Below the pieces are notes generated by a model that saw only the letters and a program-made list of their open reading frames with translations, was not told where the DNA came from and did no database searches. Shown one piece after another: positions 53,805-63,100 of a DNA stretch of 64,000 nt. The number at the start of each line of letters is the position of its first letter. Position 1 is the first letter of the stretch. This stretch comes from Levilactobacillus huananensis (GTDB taxonomy: Bacteria > Bacillota > Bacilli > Lactobacillales > Lactobacillaceae), in contig NZ_RHOC01000001.1 in the NCBI RefSeq assembly GCF_003946145.1, positions 1 to 64,000 on the forward strand, read 5' to 3'. The position numbers and the translations under genes were made by a program.

Positions 53805-55085
53805 ATGCTCAAGAGAATGTCCTACGCGCAGGGTGTGATATGGCTCATCCTCCTCTTTGTGGTGCCGTTACCCTTGATCCAAGCTCTCGCACTGGGCTTG
53901 CCTTCAGCATATGCGAGCGAGTCTTTGGCGATTCAGTGGGGGTCGATTGCTTATGTTTGGTTTCTAGTTGTAATCTATCTGAGCACCCGGCCAAAATGGC
54001 TGGATCGATTGATTGGTTTACCCAACATCTACTTCATTCATGGCACCCTGAGTCTGTTGGCGATTGGCATGGCCTATCTGCATAAGACGGGAACCCAGTC
54101 ATTTGGTCTAATCAGACAGACTGGGGACTGGGCCTTCGATCTCTTTATCGGGTTGATGGGCTACTCGTTAATTTTTATGGCAGGATGGCTAACCAATCGT
54201 AGTCGTCTGCTGCGACAACTCAAACACACTTTGGAGCGTTTTTTCCATCATGAGCTGTCCATATGGCTTCATCGTTTGAACCTGGTCGCTGTTTTATTAG
54301 TCTTTGTCCACGTTCAGCTGATCAGTTATATCACGGCCATTACGGGCTATATTTGGCTATTTAACGGTTATACAGGGGTGGTGATCGTGCTCTATCTTTG
54401 GCAGAAATACTGTCAGGTCTGGCGTTTGCCTCGAGCCAAGCTGGTGGCAAGTCGGCAACTAGCACCGAATTTTATGGAATTTACCTTTCAGATGCGGCAG
54501 CCACACCAGCTCACGGTGTTACCGGGAGACTACGTGTTTCTCAAGTTTCCAACCATTCGCGGTCTAGGAGAACTACATCCATTCTCTGTGGTTAATACAG
54601 TCGATGATTCGGGAAAAATTGTCTTGGCGATTCGCGGTGATGGTGATTTCACGCTTCAGGTGCAGGACGTGGCAGTGGGCAGTCAGGCACGATTGATTGG
54701 CGGGTATGGTCGTTTCTCCACTCTCCTAGAGAGCCATCCAGATCGGCCGTTGGTCTTAATTGGTGGCGGGAGTGGTGTGGTTCCCCTGCTGGCCGTAACG
54801 GCGGCTTTTCCTGAGGTTCCAATTGACTTGTTTTATACAGCTCACAAGCAGGAACAGTTTATTTATTTACCGGAATTACAGGCGTGGGCGGCTCGCCAAT
54901 CCCAACTTAGATTACATGTCCAAACTACTCGTTTCGATGTAGCCCAAACGGTAGCAGAGTTGACGATGACCCCGGCGTTATACTTGATCTCTGGGCCACC
55001 GGCCATGGGACGTGCCTGGCGTCAGGCCTTGATACAGCACGGGGTAGCAGTCGATGATGTTTACTATGAAGAATTTAATTGGTGA
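53805..55085 (+). CDS. Ferric-reductase-like transmembrane flavo-heme oxidoreductase
   Basis: A 426-residue membrane oxidoreductase. Six membrane segments fill residues 8-200. His pairs occur in segment 3 (IHG and LHK, 14 apart) and segment 5 (WLHR and FVHV, 13 apart), a pattern that binds two stacked hemes. The C-terminus is a ferredoxin-reductase module with FAD-binding LHPFSVVNT and NAD-binding GGGSGVVPLLA. It would pass electrons from NAD(P)H across the membrane to the FMN protein. ATG 53805 is chosen since AAGGAG lies 8 bases upstream. Lactobacilli cannot make heme and would need to import it. Confidence 0.9.
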   Translation: MLKRMSYAQGVIWLILLFVVPLPLIQALALGLPSAYASESLAIQWGSIAYVWFLVVIYLSTRPKWLDRLIGLPNIYFIHGTLSLLAIGMAYLHKTGTQSFGLIRQTGDWAFDLFIGLMGYSLIFMAGWLTNRSRLLRQLKHTLERFFHHELSIWLHRLNLVAVLLVFVHVQLISYITAITGYIWLFNGYTGVVIVLYLWQKYCQVWRLPRAKLVASRQLAPNFMEFTFQMRQPHQLTVLPGDYVFLKFPTIRGLGELHPFSVVNTVDDSGKIVLAIRGDGDFTLQVQDVAVGSQARLIGGYGRFSTLLESHPDRPLVLIGGGSGVVPLLAVTAAFPEVPIDLFYTAHKQEQFIYLPELQAWAARQSQLRLHVQTTRFDVAQTVAELTMTPALYLISGPPAMGRAWRQALIQHGVAVDDVYYEEFNW

Positions 55086-55099
55086 GACTTAAGCTTAAT

Positions 55100-55132
55100 A
55101 AAAAGGCCAGTGCTTTGAGAGCACTGGCCTTT
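55100..55132. terminator. Bidirectional terminator
   Basis: AAAGGCCAGTGCT and AGCACTGGCCTTT form a 13-bp stem between the convergent oxidoreductase and degV genes. Confidence 0.92.
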
Positions 55133-55144
55133 ACTAGATTCAAG

Positions 55145-56005
55145 TTAAATGGATTGCCAATCTTGTTGCCATAGGATACCCATCGTTTTCTCACCTGTGT
55201 GGACACTGATTGCGGGGCCGAGCTGACTCTGGCTCACACGAATCTGTGGAAAGAGGGTGTGGAGGTCAGTGACCCACTGGTGGGCAAGTTCAGGGTCGTT
55301 GGCATCAATGACTGTCGCATGCATCGGATAGTCGTTCGCTGCCAGGTCCTTAGCCAGAGCCGAGGTCATGTAGTGAAAGGCCTTCTTCATCGTCCGTTCC
55401 TTGCCAATCGCGACGATCTTACCAGCTTCGTCGAAGGTGAGGAGGGGTTTGATATTGAGGAGATTTCCAATCATGGCGGACCGATTACTCAAGCGGCCGG
55501 TTCGAGCCAGGTGACTGAGGTTATCAACAGCGAAGAATACTTGTTGCGTATCACGAAGGTGTTCAAGTTGAGGCACGATCGTTTCGCCGGTCTGGCCAGA
55601 CTGAATGAGCTTACCTGCGAGGAGACAAAGGTTTGCCTCACCAGCGCTGGCTACCAGAGAGTCAACCGGGAAGATCTTGGCCTTAGTGTAGTCTTTACAG
55701 AAGACCCGCAGGTTATTCATGAAGGAAGTGATGCCACTCGAGAGGTGAATTGAGATGATCTCGTCAAATCCGGCTGCTGCCAAACGGTCGTAAGCCTCTT
55801 CGATCTGTCCCAAGGAAACCTGTGCGGTCGTTGGTAATTCCTGATCACTCTTGAGATAATCGTAGAAAGTCTGGCGACTTAGCTGTGATTCCGGGTACTG
55901 ATGACCACCTAAAATGACCGTGATTGGAAGTACGGTGATGGGGTTGGCCGCAATTTGGTCGGCGGTGAGGTACGCCGCGGTATCGGTGACAATGGCTGTT
56001 GGCAT
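55145..56005 (-). CDS. DegV family fatty-acid-binding protein
   Basis: A 286-residue DegV/FakB-type protein. Signatures are PTAIVTDTAAYL, the lipid-contacting SIHLSSGITSFMNN and KIFPVDSLVASAGE. FakB proteins present fatty acids to the kinase FakA for phospholipid synthesis. ATG 56005 has AAGGAG 8 bases upstream. fakA is not in the window. Confidence 0.93.
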   Translation of the reverse strand: MPTAIVTDTAAYLTADQIAANPITVLPITVILGGHQYPESQLSRQTFYDYLKSDQELPTTAQVSLGQIEEAYDRLAAAGFDEIISIHLSSGITSFMNNLRVFCKDYTKAKIFPVDSLVASAGEANLCLLAGKLIQSGQTGETIVPQLEHLRDTQQVFFAVDNLSHLARTGRLSNRSAMIGNLLNIKPLLTFDEAGKIVAIGKERTMKKAFHYMTSALAKDLAANDYPMHATVIDANDPELAHQWVTDLHTLFPQIRVSQSQLGPAISVHTGEKTMGILWQQDWQSI

Positions 56006-56081
56006 AGGAATTGCTCCTTTTTCCAAAAATTAATGGCTCAATCATACCATAATCCAGGCATAATGCCAGTTATTCGAGATC

Positions 56082-56108
56082 AAAAAAACCAAGTCAAATT
56101 GACTTGGT
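56082..56108 (-). terminator. Terminator of spxH
   Basis: CCAAGTCAA and TTGACTTGG form a perfect 9-bp stem, with T7 on the minus strand. Confidence 0.9.
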
Positions 56109-56125
56109 CTATGGGGTAAAACGAT

Positions 56126-56776
56126 TTATAGCACTCGCAAATGAGGATGCAGTCCTCCAGTAAGTGATGAGGATGCTTGGCCATTGGCTGGGTAATTAGG
56201 TTCACCCATTAACATCTCTTTCGTTGCAACTCCCTGACTCTCACAAACGTCACAGAGAGAGTCATAGGTGACATCATTCAATAGCAAGCCATATTGAGAG
56301 ACGTCGCAGTTGAAGATGACAGCGGAAGAAGACTGTTGAATCTTCATTTCGGCAGCTAATTTCTGATCGGTCTTAAACGCTTGTTTGGCAAGGTCAGACT
56401 GACAATCTTCGTTGAACATGTCGAGATCGAGGCGGCAGTCCTTGGCTAATTCAAGGGCCAATTCTTGAGAGAAGGACTCGTGGTGGTTAACCACCGCTGT
56501 TTGCATGTTTAAGAGAAAGTCACGGCCTTTGTGCTTCCCTTGGAACAAGGCAGCTTTGTAGGCTAGAATCGCCTGGTAGTAAACACCAAAGTAGGCATTC
56601 CGTTCGGCCAAAGTTGGTCGTTTAGGCAGAGCCTGCTCAATAATCTGCTGATTGAGTAAGGGCACAAACTGAAATGAGACCTTGCTATTAAGATGATCGG
56701 CCAACTTCATGATGTTACGCTCGGAACGCATGCAGCGAGCGCCTAATGGGTTGACGAACAAATAGACTTCTAACAC
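56126..56776 (-). CDS. spxH: ClpXP adaptor SpxH (YjbH)
   Basis: A 216-residue DsbA/thioredoxin-fold protein of the YjbH family. The N-terminal segment YLFVNPLGARCMRSERN is typical, with only one Cys of the usual redox region kept. YjbH binds Spx and hands it to ClpXP. The start is GTG with AGGAGG 8 bases upstream. It is divergent from relQ, as yjbH and yjbM are near each other in Bacillus. Confidence 0.9.
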   Translation of the reverse strand: MLEVYLFVNPLGARCMRSERNIMKLADHLNSKVSFQFVPLLNQQIIEQALPKRPTLAERNAYFGVYYQAILAYKAALFQGKHKGRDFLLNMQTAVVNHHESFSQELALELAKDCRLDLDMFNEDCQSDLAKQAFKTDQKLAAEMKIQQSSSAVIFNCDVSQYGLLLNDVTYDSLCDVCESQGVATKEMLMGEPNYPANGQASSSLTGGLHPHLRVL

Positions 56777-57092
56777 ATTGCTTCCTCCTATAATCTGTCC
56801 TTATTGGCAATCAGCAAGGGTTGCCAAACAAAAAGTAACAATAGCACTACTTTAGCAAAATTTCAAAAAATAGCAATCCGGAACATTTGTTTGAGATAAT
56901 AATCGTCCATTTAAAACGCACCCTAATCATGCAACATTTTTCGACTTAGGTAAAGCTAAACGCCTCGTGACCGGGAACCTAGTGGCAGAAAAAATTACGT
57001 GTCTCAAATAAAACGTAATTAGTCTCGGTAAACTGTGAAATATGGTAAAATTTAAGGATGAGACGTGCAAACAAGGTTGGGGGAAAGTCATC
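56777..57092. other. Intergenic region between spxH and relQ
   Basis: About 315 bases of AT-rich sequence hold two divergent promoters. ATTACGT (56994-57000) and ACGTAAT (57013-57019) form an inverted repeat, and TAAAAT at 57045-57050 may be the -10 of relQ. Nothing else was recognised. Confidence 0.45.
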
Positions 57093-57755
57093 ATGATAGC
57101 AAATTGGGATCAATTTTTATTACCCTATCAACAAGCTGTAAGTGAGTTGAAAGTTAAACTCCGTGGCATTCGGAAACAATTTGAAAATCAAAATCAACGG
57201 CCACCCATTGAATTTGTGACAGGGCGGGTGAAGCCAGTTCCGAGTATCGAAGAAAAGATGACGCGCCGGCACGTCGCTGAGGAACGTCTTGAGAAGGACA
57301 TGCAAGACATTGCAGGTTTACGAATTATGTGCCAATTTGTTGAGGATATCTATCAGGTCGTTGATTTACTGCGCCAGCGAACCGACCTCACGATTCTTGA
57401 GGAACGAGATTACATTCATAATGAAAAGCCTAGTGGCTATCGGTCCTATCACATTGTGATTGAGTACCCGGTACAATTGGTCACGGGAGAAAAGAAAATT
57501 TTAGCTGAGATTCAAGTGCGGACGTTGGCGATGAACTTCTGGGCCACCATCGAGCATTCATTAAATTATAAGTATCAAGGTGCCTTTCCGGAACAACTCA
57601 GCCAGCGTTTACAGCGGGCTGCGGAGGCCGCATTTAAGTTGGACACGGAAATGTCAGAAATTCGAGAAGAAATTCAGGAAGCCCAGCACTATACCCCTAA
57701 GAGTGGGGGACAGCCAGGGATGTCACCAGAAACTTCTCATGATAAGGAAGATTAG
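57093..57755 (+). CDS. relQ: Small alarmone synthetase RelQ
   Basis: A 220-residue (p)ppGpp synthetase without hydrolase or regulatory domains. Synthetase segments are EFVTGRVKPVPSIEEKM, DIAGLRIMCQFVEDIY, KPSGYRSYHIVIEYP and AEIQVRTLAMNFWATIEH. ATG 57093 follows GGGGGAAAG. It starts an operon with NAD kinase and an RluA enzyme, as in Bacillus yjbM-ppnK-yjbO. It makes alarmone under cell-envelope and other stress. Confidence 0.95.
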   Translation: MIANWDQFLLPYQQAVSELKVKLRGIRKQFENQNQRPPIEFVTGRVKPVPSIEEKMTRRHVAEERLEKDMQDIAGLRIMCQFVEDIYQVVDLLRQRTDLTILEERDYIHNEKPSGYRSYHIVIEYPVQLVTGEKKILAEIQVRTLAMNFWATIEHSLNYKYQGAFPEQLSQRLQRAAEAAFKLDTEMSEIREEIQEAQHYTPKSGGQPGMSPETSHDKED

Positions 57756-57758
57756 CGC

Positions 57759-58565
57759 ATGAAGGTTTCAATTTTTGGAAATAATGGTCCGGCTTCGATG
57801 AAGGTTTCACGGGCTCTAAGGGCCGGGCTTGAAGCGGCCGACATCACTATTGATAGTCTTGATCCCGACATTGTCGTGACCGTCGGCGGAGATGGGACGC
57901 TACTTTCAGCCTTTCATCACTACAACGATCGCCTGGACCGTGTGCGCTTTGTTGGGATTCATACTGGTCATCTAGGATTCTATACAGATTGGCGGGATTA
58001 CGAGGTTCAAGAGCTTATTAAGAGTCTAATTAAGGACAATGGACAAAGTGTCAGTTATCCTTTATTGAACATTAAGGTTGAGTATGCGGATGGCACGCAT
58101 CCAGACGAGGCCCTTGCATTGAATGAGTCCACTATCAAGAAAGTTTCCGGAACCATGGTTGCTGACGTCTATATTAAAGATGAACTTTTTGAAAGCTTTC
58201 GAGGGGACGGTCTGTGTTTGTCAACGCCGACCGGTTCTACTGCGTACAATAAGTCAGTCGGAGGCGCCGTGTTAAGCCCGCACTTCGATGCCGTTCAAAT
58301 GGCGGAGATTGCGTCGATTAACAATCTCGTCTTCCGGACACTGGGATCACCACTGATTATCCCCGCCGACGAGTGGGTTCGAATCGAACCGGCTGCTGCA
58401 TCGGATAATATTTTAATGTGCGATCAGTTAGCTATTGAAGGTCGGCCAATCAAAGCCATTACCTATCAGATCGCTAAGCAGCGAATTTCCTTTGCGGAGT
58501 ATCGGCACACGCATTTTTGGCAACGTGTTGAGTCTTCCTTTATTGGGAGGGACGCTGATGACTAG
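57759..58565 (+). CDS. nadK: NAD kinase
   Basis: A 268-residue enzyme that makes NADP from NAD and [13 protein letters not shown] (catalytic), the NES segment [10 protein letters not shown] and [14 protein letters not shown] are present. It starts 3 bases after relQ and overlaps the next gene by 8 bases. Confidence 0.97.
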   Translation: MKVSIFGNNGPASMKVSRALRAGLEAADITIDSLDPDIVVTVGGDGTLLSAFHHYNDRLDRVRFVGIHTGHLGFYTDWRDYEVQELIKSLIKDNGQSVSYPLLNIKVEYADGTHPDEALALNESTIKKVSGTMVADVYIKDELFESFRGDGLCLSTPTGSTAYNKSVGGAVLSPHFDAVQMAEIASINNLVFRTLGSPLIIPADEWVRIEPAAASDNILMCDQLAIEGRPIKAITYQIAKQRISFAEYRHTHFWQRVESSFIGRDADD

Positions 58566-59457
58566 TTTTGCGTGGCGGGTTGCGGGAACGTCGCCAGTTC
58601 ACGTACGAACGGTTCTGATGGCTCACGGTGTTACTCGGACTTTTCTAAAACGAATCAAGTTTCATGGCGGCATCGTGAGTTTGGATGGTCGCGAAGTTCG
58701 AGTGATTGCGATGGCTCAGCCAGGTCAGGTTGTGGGGCTGACGTTACCGCCAGAACCTACTAATCCGCATGTCTCACCGTCATTCAAGCCATTAGCCATT
58801 TTATATGAAGACGATCACTTCCTGGTAGTCAATAAGCCGGCTGGAATGGCCTCAGTGCCGTCTCATATCTATTCGGATGATACTCTGGCTAACCGTGTGA
58901 AAGGGCACTTGATGACAATTCATGCCCCTAGTACGGTAACTCATATCGTGACGCGATTGGACCGGGAAACCAGTGGCGTTGTGATCTTTGCCAAACATCA
59001 CTTTGCCCATTCAGTGTTGGATAAGCAATTGAAACTAAAAACATTGGATAAACGTTATATTGCGGTGGCCACTGGTAACTTTTCCACGGATCATTTGGTC
59101 ATTGAGGCCCCAATCGGTCGGGCTGACGATTCTTTTGTCAAAAGAGCCATACGGCCTGATGGTCGACAAGCCAAGACAGAACTTTGGGTACGTGCCCAGT
59201 CTAAGACAGCTAGTTTATTGGCCCTCAAGTTACATACTGGACGTACACACCAGATTCGGGTTCACTGCGAGGCGGTAGGACATCCCTTGATTGGGGACTG
59301 GTTATATGGCCAGCAAACCAATCCTTGGATCCATCGACAGGCCTTGCACTGTGCCCGGGTGAGTTTCTATGATCCCTTCATTGAACGTCAGATTACTTGC
59401 TTTGCCCCGCTACCAAGTGACATGGCAAGCGTGATTGAACATGAAATCTTAAAGTGA
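58558..59457 (+). CDS. RluA family pseudouridine synthase
   Basis: A 299-residue enzyme that isomerises uridine in rRNA or tRNA. The catalytic motif is [14 protein letters not shown] (Asp), with [12 protein letters not shown] and [11 protein letters not shown]. There is no clear S4 domain of full size at the N-terminus. ATG 58558 has GGGAGGG upstream and overlaps nadK by 8 bases; longer frames lie fully within nadK. It corresponds to Bacillus YjbO. Confidence 0.94.
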   Translation: MTSFAWRVAGTSPVHVRTVLMAHGVTRTFLKRIKFHGGIVSLDGREVRVIAMAQPGQVVGLTLPPEPTNPHVSPSFKPLAILYEDDHFLVVNKPAGMASVPSHIYSDDTLANRVKGHLMTIHAPSTVTHIVTRLDRETSGVVIFAKHHFAHSVLDKQLKLKTLDKRYIAVATGNFSTDHLVIEAPIGRADDSFVKRAIRPDGRQAKTELWVRAQSKTASLLALKLHTGRTHQIRVHCEAVGHPLIGDWLYGQQTNPWIHRQALHCARVSFYDPFIERQITCFAPLPSDMASVIEHEILK

Positions 59458-59470
59458 ACTGATTAATCGT

Positions 59471-59508
59471 AGCCACCATCGTGAATTGACACGATGGTGG
59501 CTTTTTTT
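59471..59508 (+). terminator. Terminator of the relQ-nadK-rlu operon
   Basis: AGCCACCATCGTG and CACGATGGTGGCT form a 13-bp stem, followed by T6. Confidence 0.93.
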
Positions 59509-59509
59509 A

Positions 59510-59992
59510 GTTGAAATCGGTGTTACACATTCCGGTTTGTGTGGTGAATTAATAATTATAAACTAATTGTTTATATAATTATAAACAAATTTATTGTGAA
59601 AATGAGTTCCATTCATCGTAATTAACACTGCACATATTAGCAATGGTGTGAGTAAAGTCTCATTAAAAACAAATTTTATAAAAAATTGACATCCTCAAAT
59701 TTAGAATTCATAAAAATGATAGCAACGGAAAGAGTGAGCAAACCGGTTTTGATCATAAAATTTACAAATGGAGACTAAGTGCTGATATAACAACGCTTTT
59801 AAACCTGATCAGAGCAGTTGGAAAGGCTGTTTTGACAAGTGAAATGTGTGTGTTAAACAGATTGATGGTGGACATTAAACATAATTTGAACCTTCTAATC
59901 TTTGCGTGCTGGATAGTCAATTATAAGTTTATGTTAAGCTTTCAAATAGTACGCATAGTAAAACTGTGCTATGATGGTTCCTGAATGAGAAG
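59510..59992. other. AT-rich upstream region of the giant surface-protein gene
   Basis: About 480 bases, clearly richer in A and T than the surroundings, without an open frame. ATTATAAAC-type repeats lie at 59566-59610. TTGACA occurs at 59686-59691, with a weak CATAAA 17 bases later, and again at 59832-59837. These could be promoters that give a long leader. Confidence 0.45.
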
Positions 59993-60037
59993 TGGTTTAT
60001 AGGGGGCCTCCATTTTTGGAGATATAGGTATAAACCA
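59993..60037 (+). promoter_or_regulatory. Nested hairpin in the leader of the giant gene
   Basis: TGGTTTATA (59993-60001) and TATAAACCA (60029-60037) are perfect inverted copies that enclose a second hairpin, CTCCA/TGGAG. There is no T-tract. The position, 109 bases before the start codon, suggests a structured mRNA leader. Confidence 0.5.
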
Positions 60038-60145
60038 TATACGGATATTTTTGTTGAGTGACGTTGAAATCGCTTACAATTTTGACCCTCTTCTCGTTAT
60101 TTAAAGTTAGGAACTGAGCCACAGTTGAAGGAGGACGACTTAAAA

Positions 60146-63100
60146 GTGAAATTTATGCGGAAACAAGCTTTTAGAGACGATCCTAAATTACGTTATAAGA
60201 TGTTTAAGGCAGGGAAGACTTGGGTCTTCGCCGCTATGGCATCCTTTTCGCTTTTAGGAGCGGGTCAATTAACTGCCAGTGCGGATACAACGAGTGCGGC
60301 TGATAAGACCCAGAGTGCCCAAGTTGCGACAACCAGTTCAGAGTCATCGGCAACCTCGGCGGCAGGAACGTCGGCCGCGGATGCTACGGACGATAATAGT
60401 CGTGTTACTGATGAACAGACATCGGCAGCTAAAAAGGCTGTTGCGGAAGCAACGAGTGCTAGTGACGATCTCGATACTTCAGATGATTCAAGCTCAAGTA
60501 CAGACACTAGTTCGACTGCCAGCAGTTCAGCACAAAAATCAGAAAAGGCCACGAGTACTAGTGCTGTTGTAACTAGCAGTGCAGAAGCGACGAGTGCCAG
60601 TACCGACATTTCAGCAAGCCAGGTTAACAAATTGGCTGAAACTGCTGGAACAGATATTACGTTAAACGTTGCTGTAACCTCCTCAGTTACTAAGGTTGCG
60701 ACAACCAAGAAGGCGAACGTCTCACGGATGACCTTCTATACGTCATCAGATGAAGTTTCCAATTCAGCCGGTGATAGTAGTGCAGCTGCGGCTGCTGCCT
60801 CTGCTGCTGCCGCGGCCGCAAAAGCCGCCAGTGCAGCTTCCAGTTATGACAAACTTGTCTCGACAGCGGCAACCAAGGCAGCAAACAATGCTGCAAAGAG
60901 TGCCTATGCTGAAACGGACCAAGCTTACAAATTTGCCGATTACTATAATAGTTTAGCCAACATGTATTTAGATGCCCTGAACTCATCAATTGGGGGCGCG
61001 GATGCTGGAATTAAATACGGTGAAGCCAGTTCATCAGCGAACTACTTTGCTCAAGAAGCCCAGTCCTATGCAGAGATAACGTCAAGTTACGCTAGCATGG
61101 GGAGTTCTGCCGCAGCCATTGGGATCAAGGACATGGTGAGTTCATATGCTAGCATGGTTCACAGTCTTGCTAGCGCGGCGTCAAATGCCGCAGCCGAAGC
61201 TTCAGCAGCGGCTAGTGAAGCTTACTTAGCGACACAATATGATAAAAATAACTCCGCCGCGTTGTCTGCCGCTTCATCGGCCAACGTTGCCTTCGAAAAT
61301 TCTAAATCAGCAGCCGCAACGGCCGTTAATCTAGCTAAGGACGCTGATTCCTACTATGCAACAGCAACTTCAGCAGCGGCTGCTGGAAATTATGAAGCTG
61401 CAAGTACGGCACTAGTGGCTTCGACCACACTAGCAGAAGACACCGCCACGGCGAACAACAATGCTGCGACTGCTTTCCGTGATAGTGCAAAGTCGTATGC
61501 CAGTGCTGCAGTTGGTATCTCTATTGGGGATGCCGCTTCAGATGCCGCTACTAAGGCTAGTGCCGCGGCTTCATCCGCGAGTGTTGCTGCAAGTTATGCC
61601 AAGGCTGCTTCTGGTTATCATGGGGACCAATCGAGTTCCTACGCCGCTGCAGCCAGTAGTGCAGCAGTCACGGCAGCCAATGCCGCTTCAACCGCTGATT
61701 CAGCTGCCCAGGCCGCCAAGACAGCTGCAACGCCTAAGGAAGCCAATTCGTTATCCGTTCAGGCTTCTTCAGCCGCGGTAGTCGCCGCAACGGCTGCTAG
61801 TAGCGCTGCCAAGGCAGCTTCGTTAGCCGTTCAATTCGATACTAACGTGGAAAATAACGCAACTGATGATACCGGTGATATCTCAACTGATTTCGATGTT
61901 GATAAGTCAGCGATTGATGTTGGTCAAAGTATCACGTTGACTGCTACAATCGGGGACTTCACCCTACTTTATGGGAATGCAACCTATGTCTGGTACGTCT
62001 CGACTGATGGGAAGACGTGGACACAAGCTACGGCTTCAACGTCAGTTTCGGATAAAAAAGCTTCCGTAACCTTGACGCCAAATGCTGCCGGAACATATTA
62101 CTACCAATATGTTGCTTCTGGTAAAAAAGGTGTGTTGGGCGCTGGGGGATCATTTAAGAAGGCAAGTAACGTTCTGACGGTTGTGGTAACCGATGCGAAT
62201 GGAACTTATACGGACCAAGCTAAGAAGGCCGCTAGTTTAGCTGCAAATTACGCTAAGCAAGCCGGTAGTCAGGCCACTGCGGTCAGTGAAGCCGTGATTA
62301 CCATGAACTCCTTAGCAGACTTCGAACCCGATGAGATGGTTTCCGGAAAGGTTTACGCGACTGCTGCCGCTGCAGCATCTAAGAGCGCCGCTTCGTATGC
62401 CGCTGCTGCAGCTACTGAAGCGCAATCAACCGCTGCTGCACAGAGTGCCGCAGCAACCTTGGAAGCAGCTGGGGACTACAGTGGGGCTAGTTCAGCCGCC
62501 TTAGTTGCAGCCGCAAGTGCCGAAAAGGTTTCTTCTTACAGTGTATTGGCTAGCTCAGCCGCGGCCTTAGCCCGTGAAAACGTGGATAACGCGCTGTCAG
62601 AAGCTGCTCGGATTACGCAGGACGCTACTATCGGCAGTTACTTGAAGGATAGTTACGCCGCGACTGCCGCATCAACGGCCAGTTTAGCCGCATCATTAGC
62701 AACAGAAGCAGCAACGCATGCTCAAGATGCTAACAATGCTTACAACAACGTGCCACAATTTAATTCTGGTGCAACGGTTGCCAACTCAATGGCCGCCAGT
62801 GCAGCTGCCAAGACCGCGTCATATGCAGCTAAGGCACAACAATACGCAACATCGGCAGCCAATGCCAAAGATTATACAGCAGCTTCTGGAGCAGCTAAGG
62901 ATGCGGCGTCAAACCTGATCCTAGCTGAATCTGAATCCGTAGAAGCTTCTAGTGCTGCTAGTGATGCTACGAAGATTATCGTTGACGCACAGTCGTCTTA
63001 TGTTTCTGGTGTTGCATCCGCGGCTCACGAAGCCAATTCTTTAGCAAACCAAGCAGCTATTCTGGCCGCTAGTGTTGCCAACTCATTATCAAGCAGCATT

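Noticed and set aside
58435-58557. An N-terminal extension of the RluA-family gene.
   Set aside because: The extension lies wholly inside nadK in another frame, while ATG 58558 has a good ribosome binding site.
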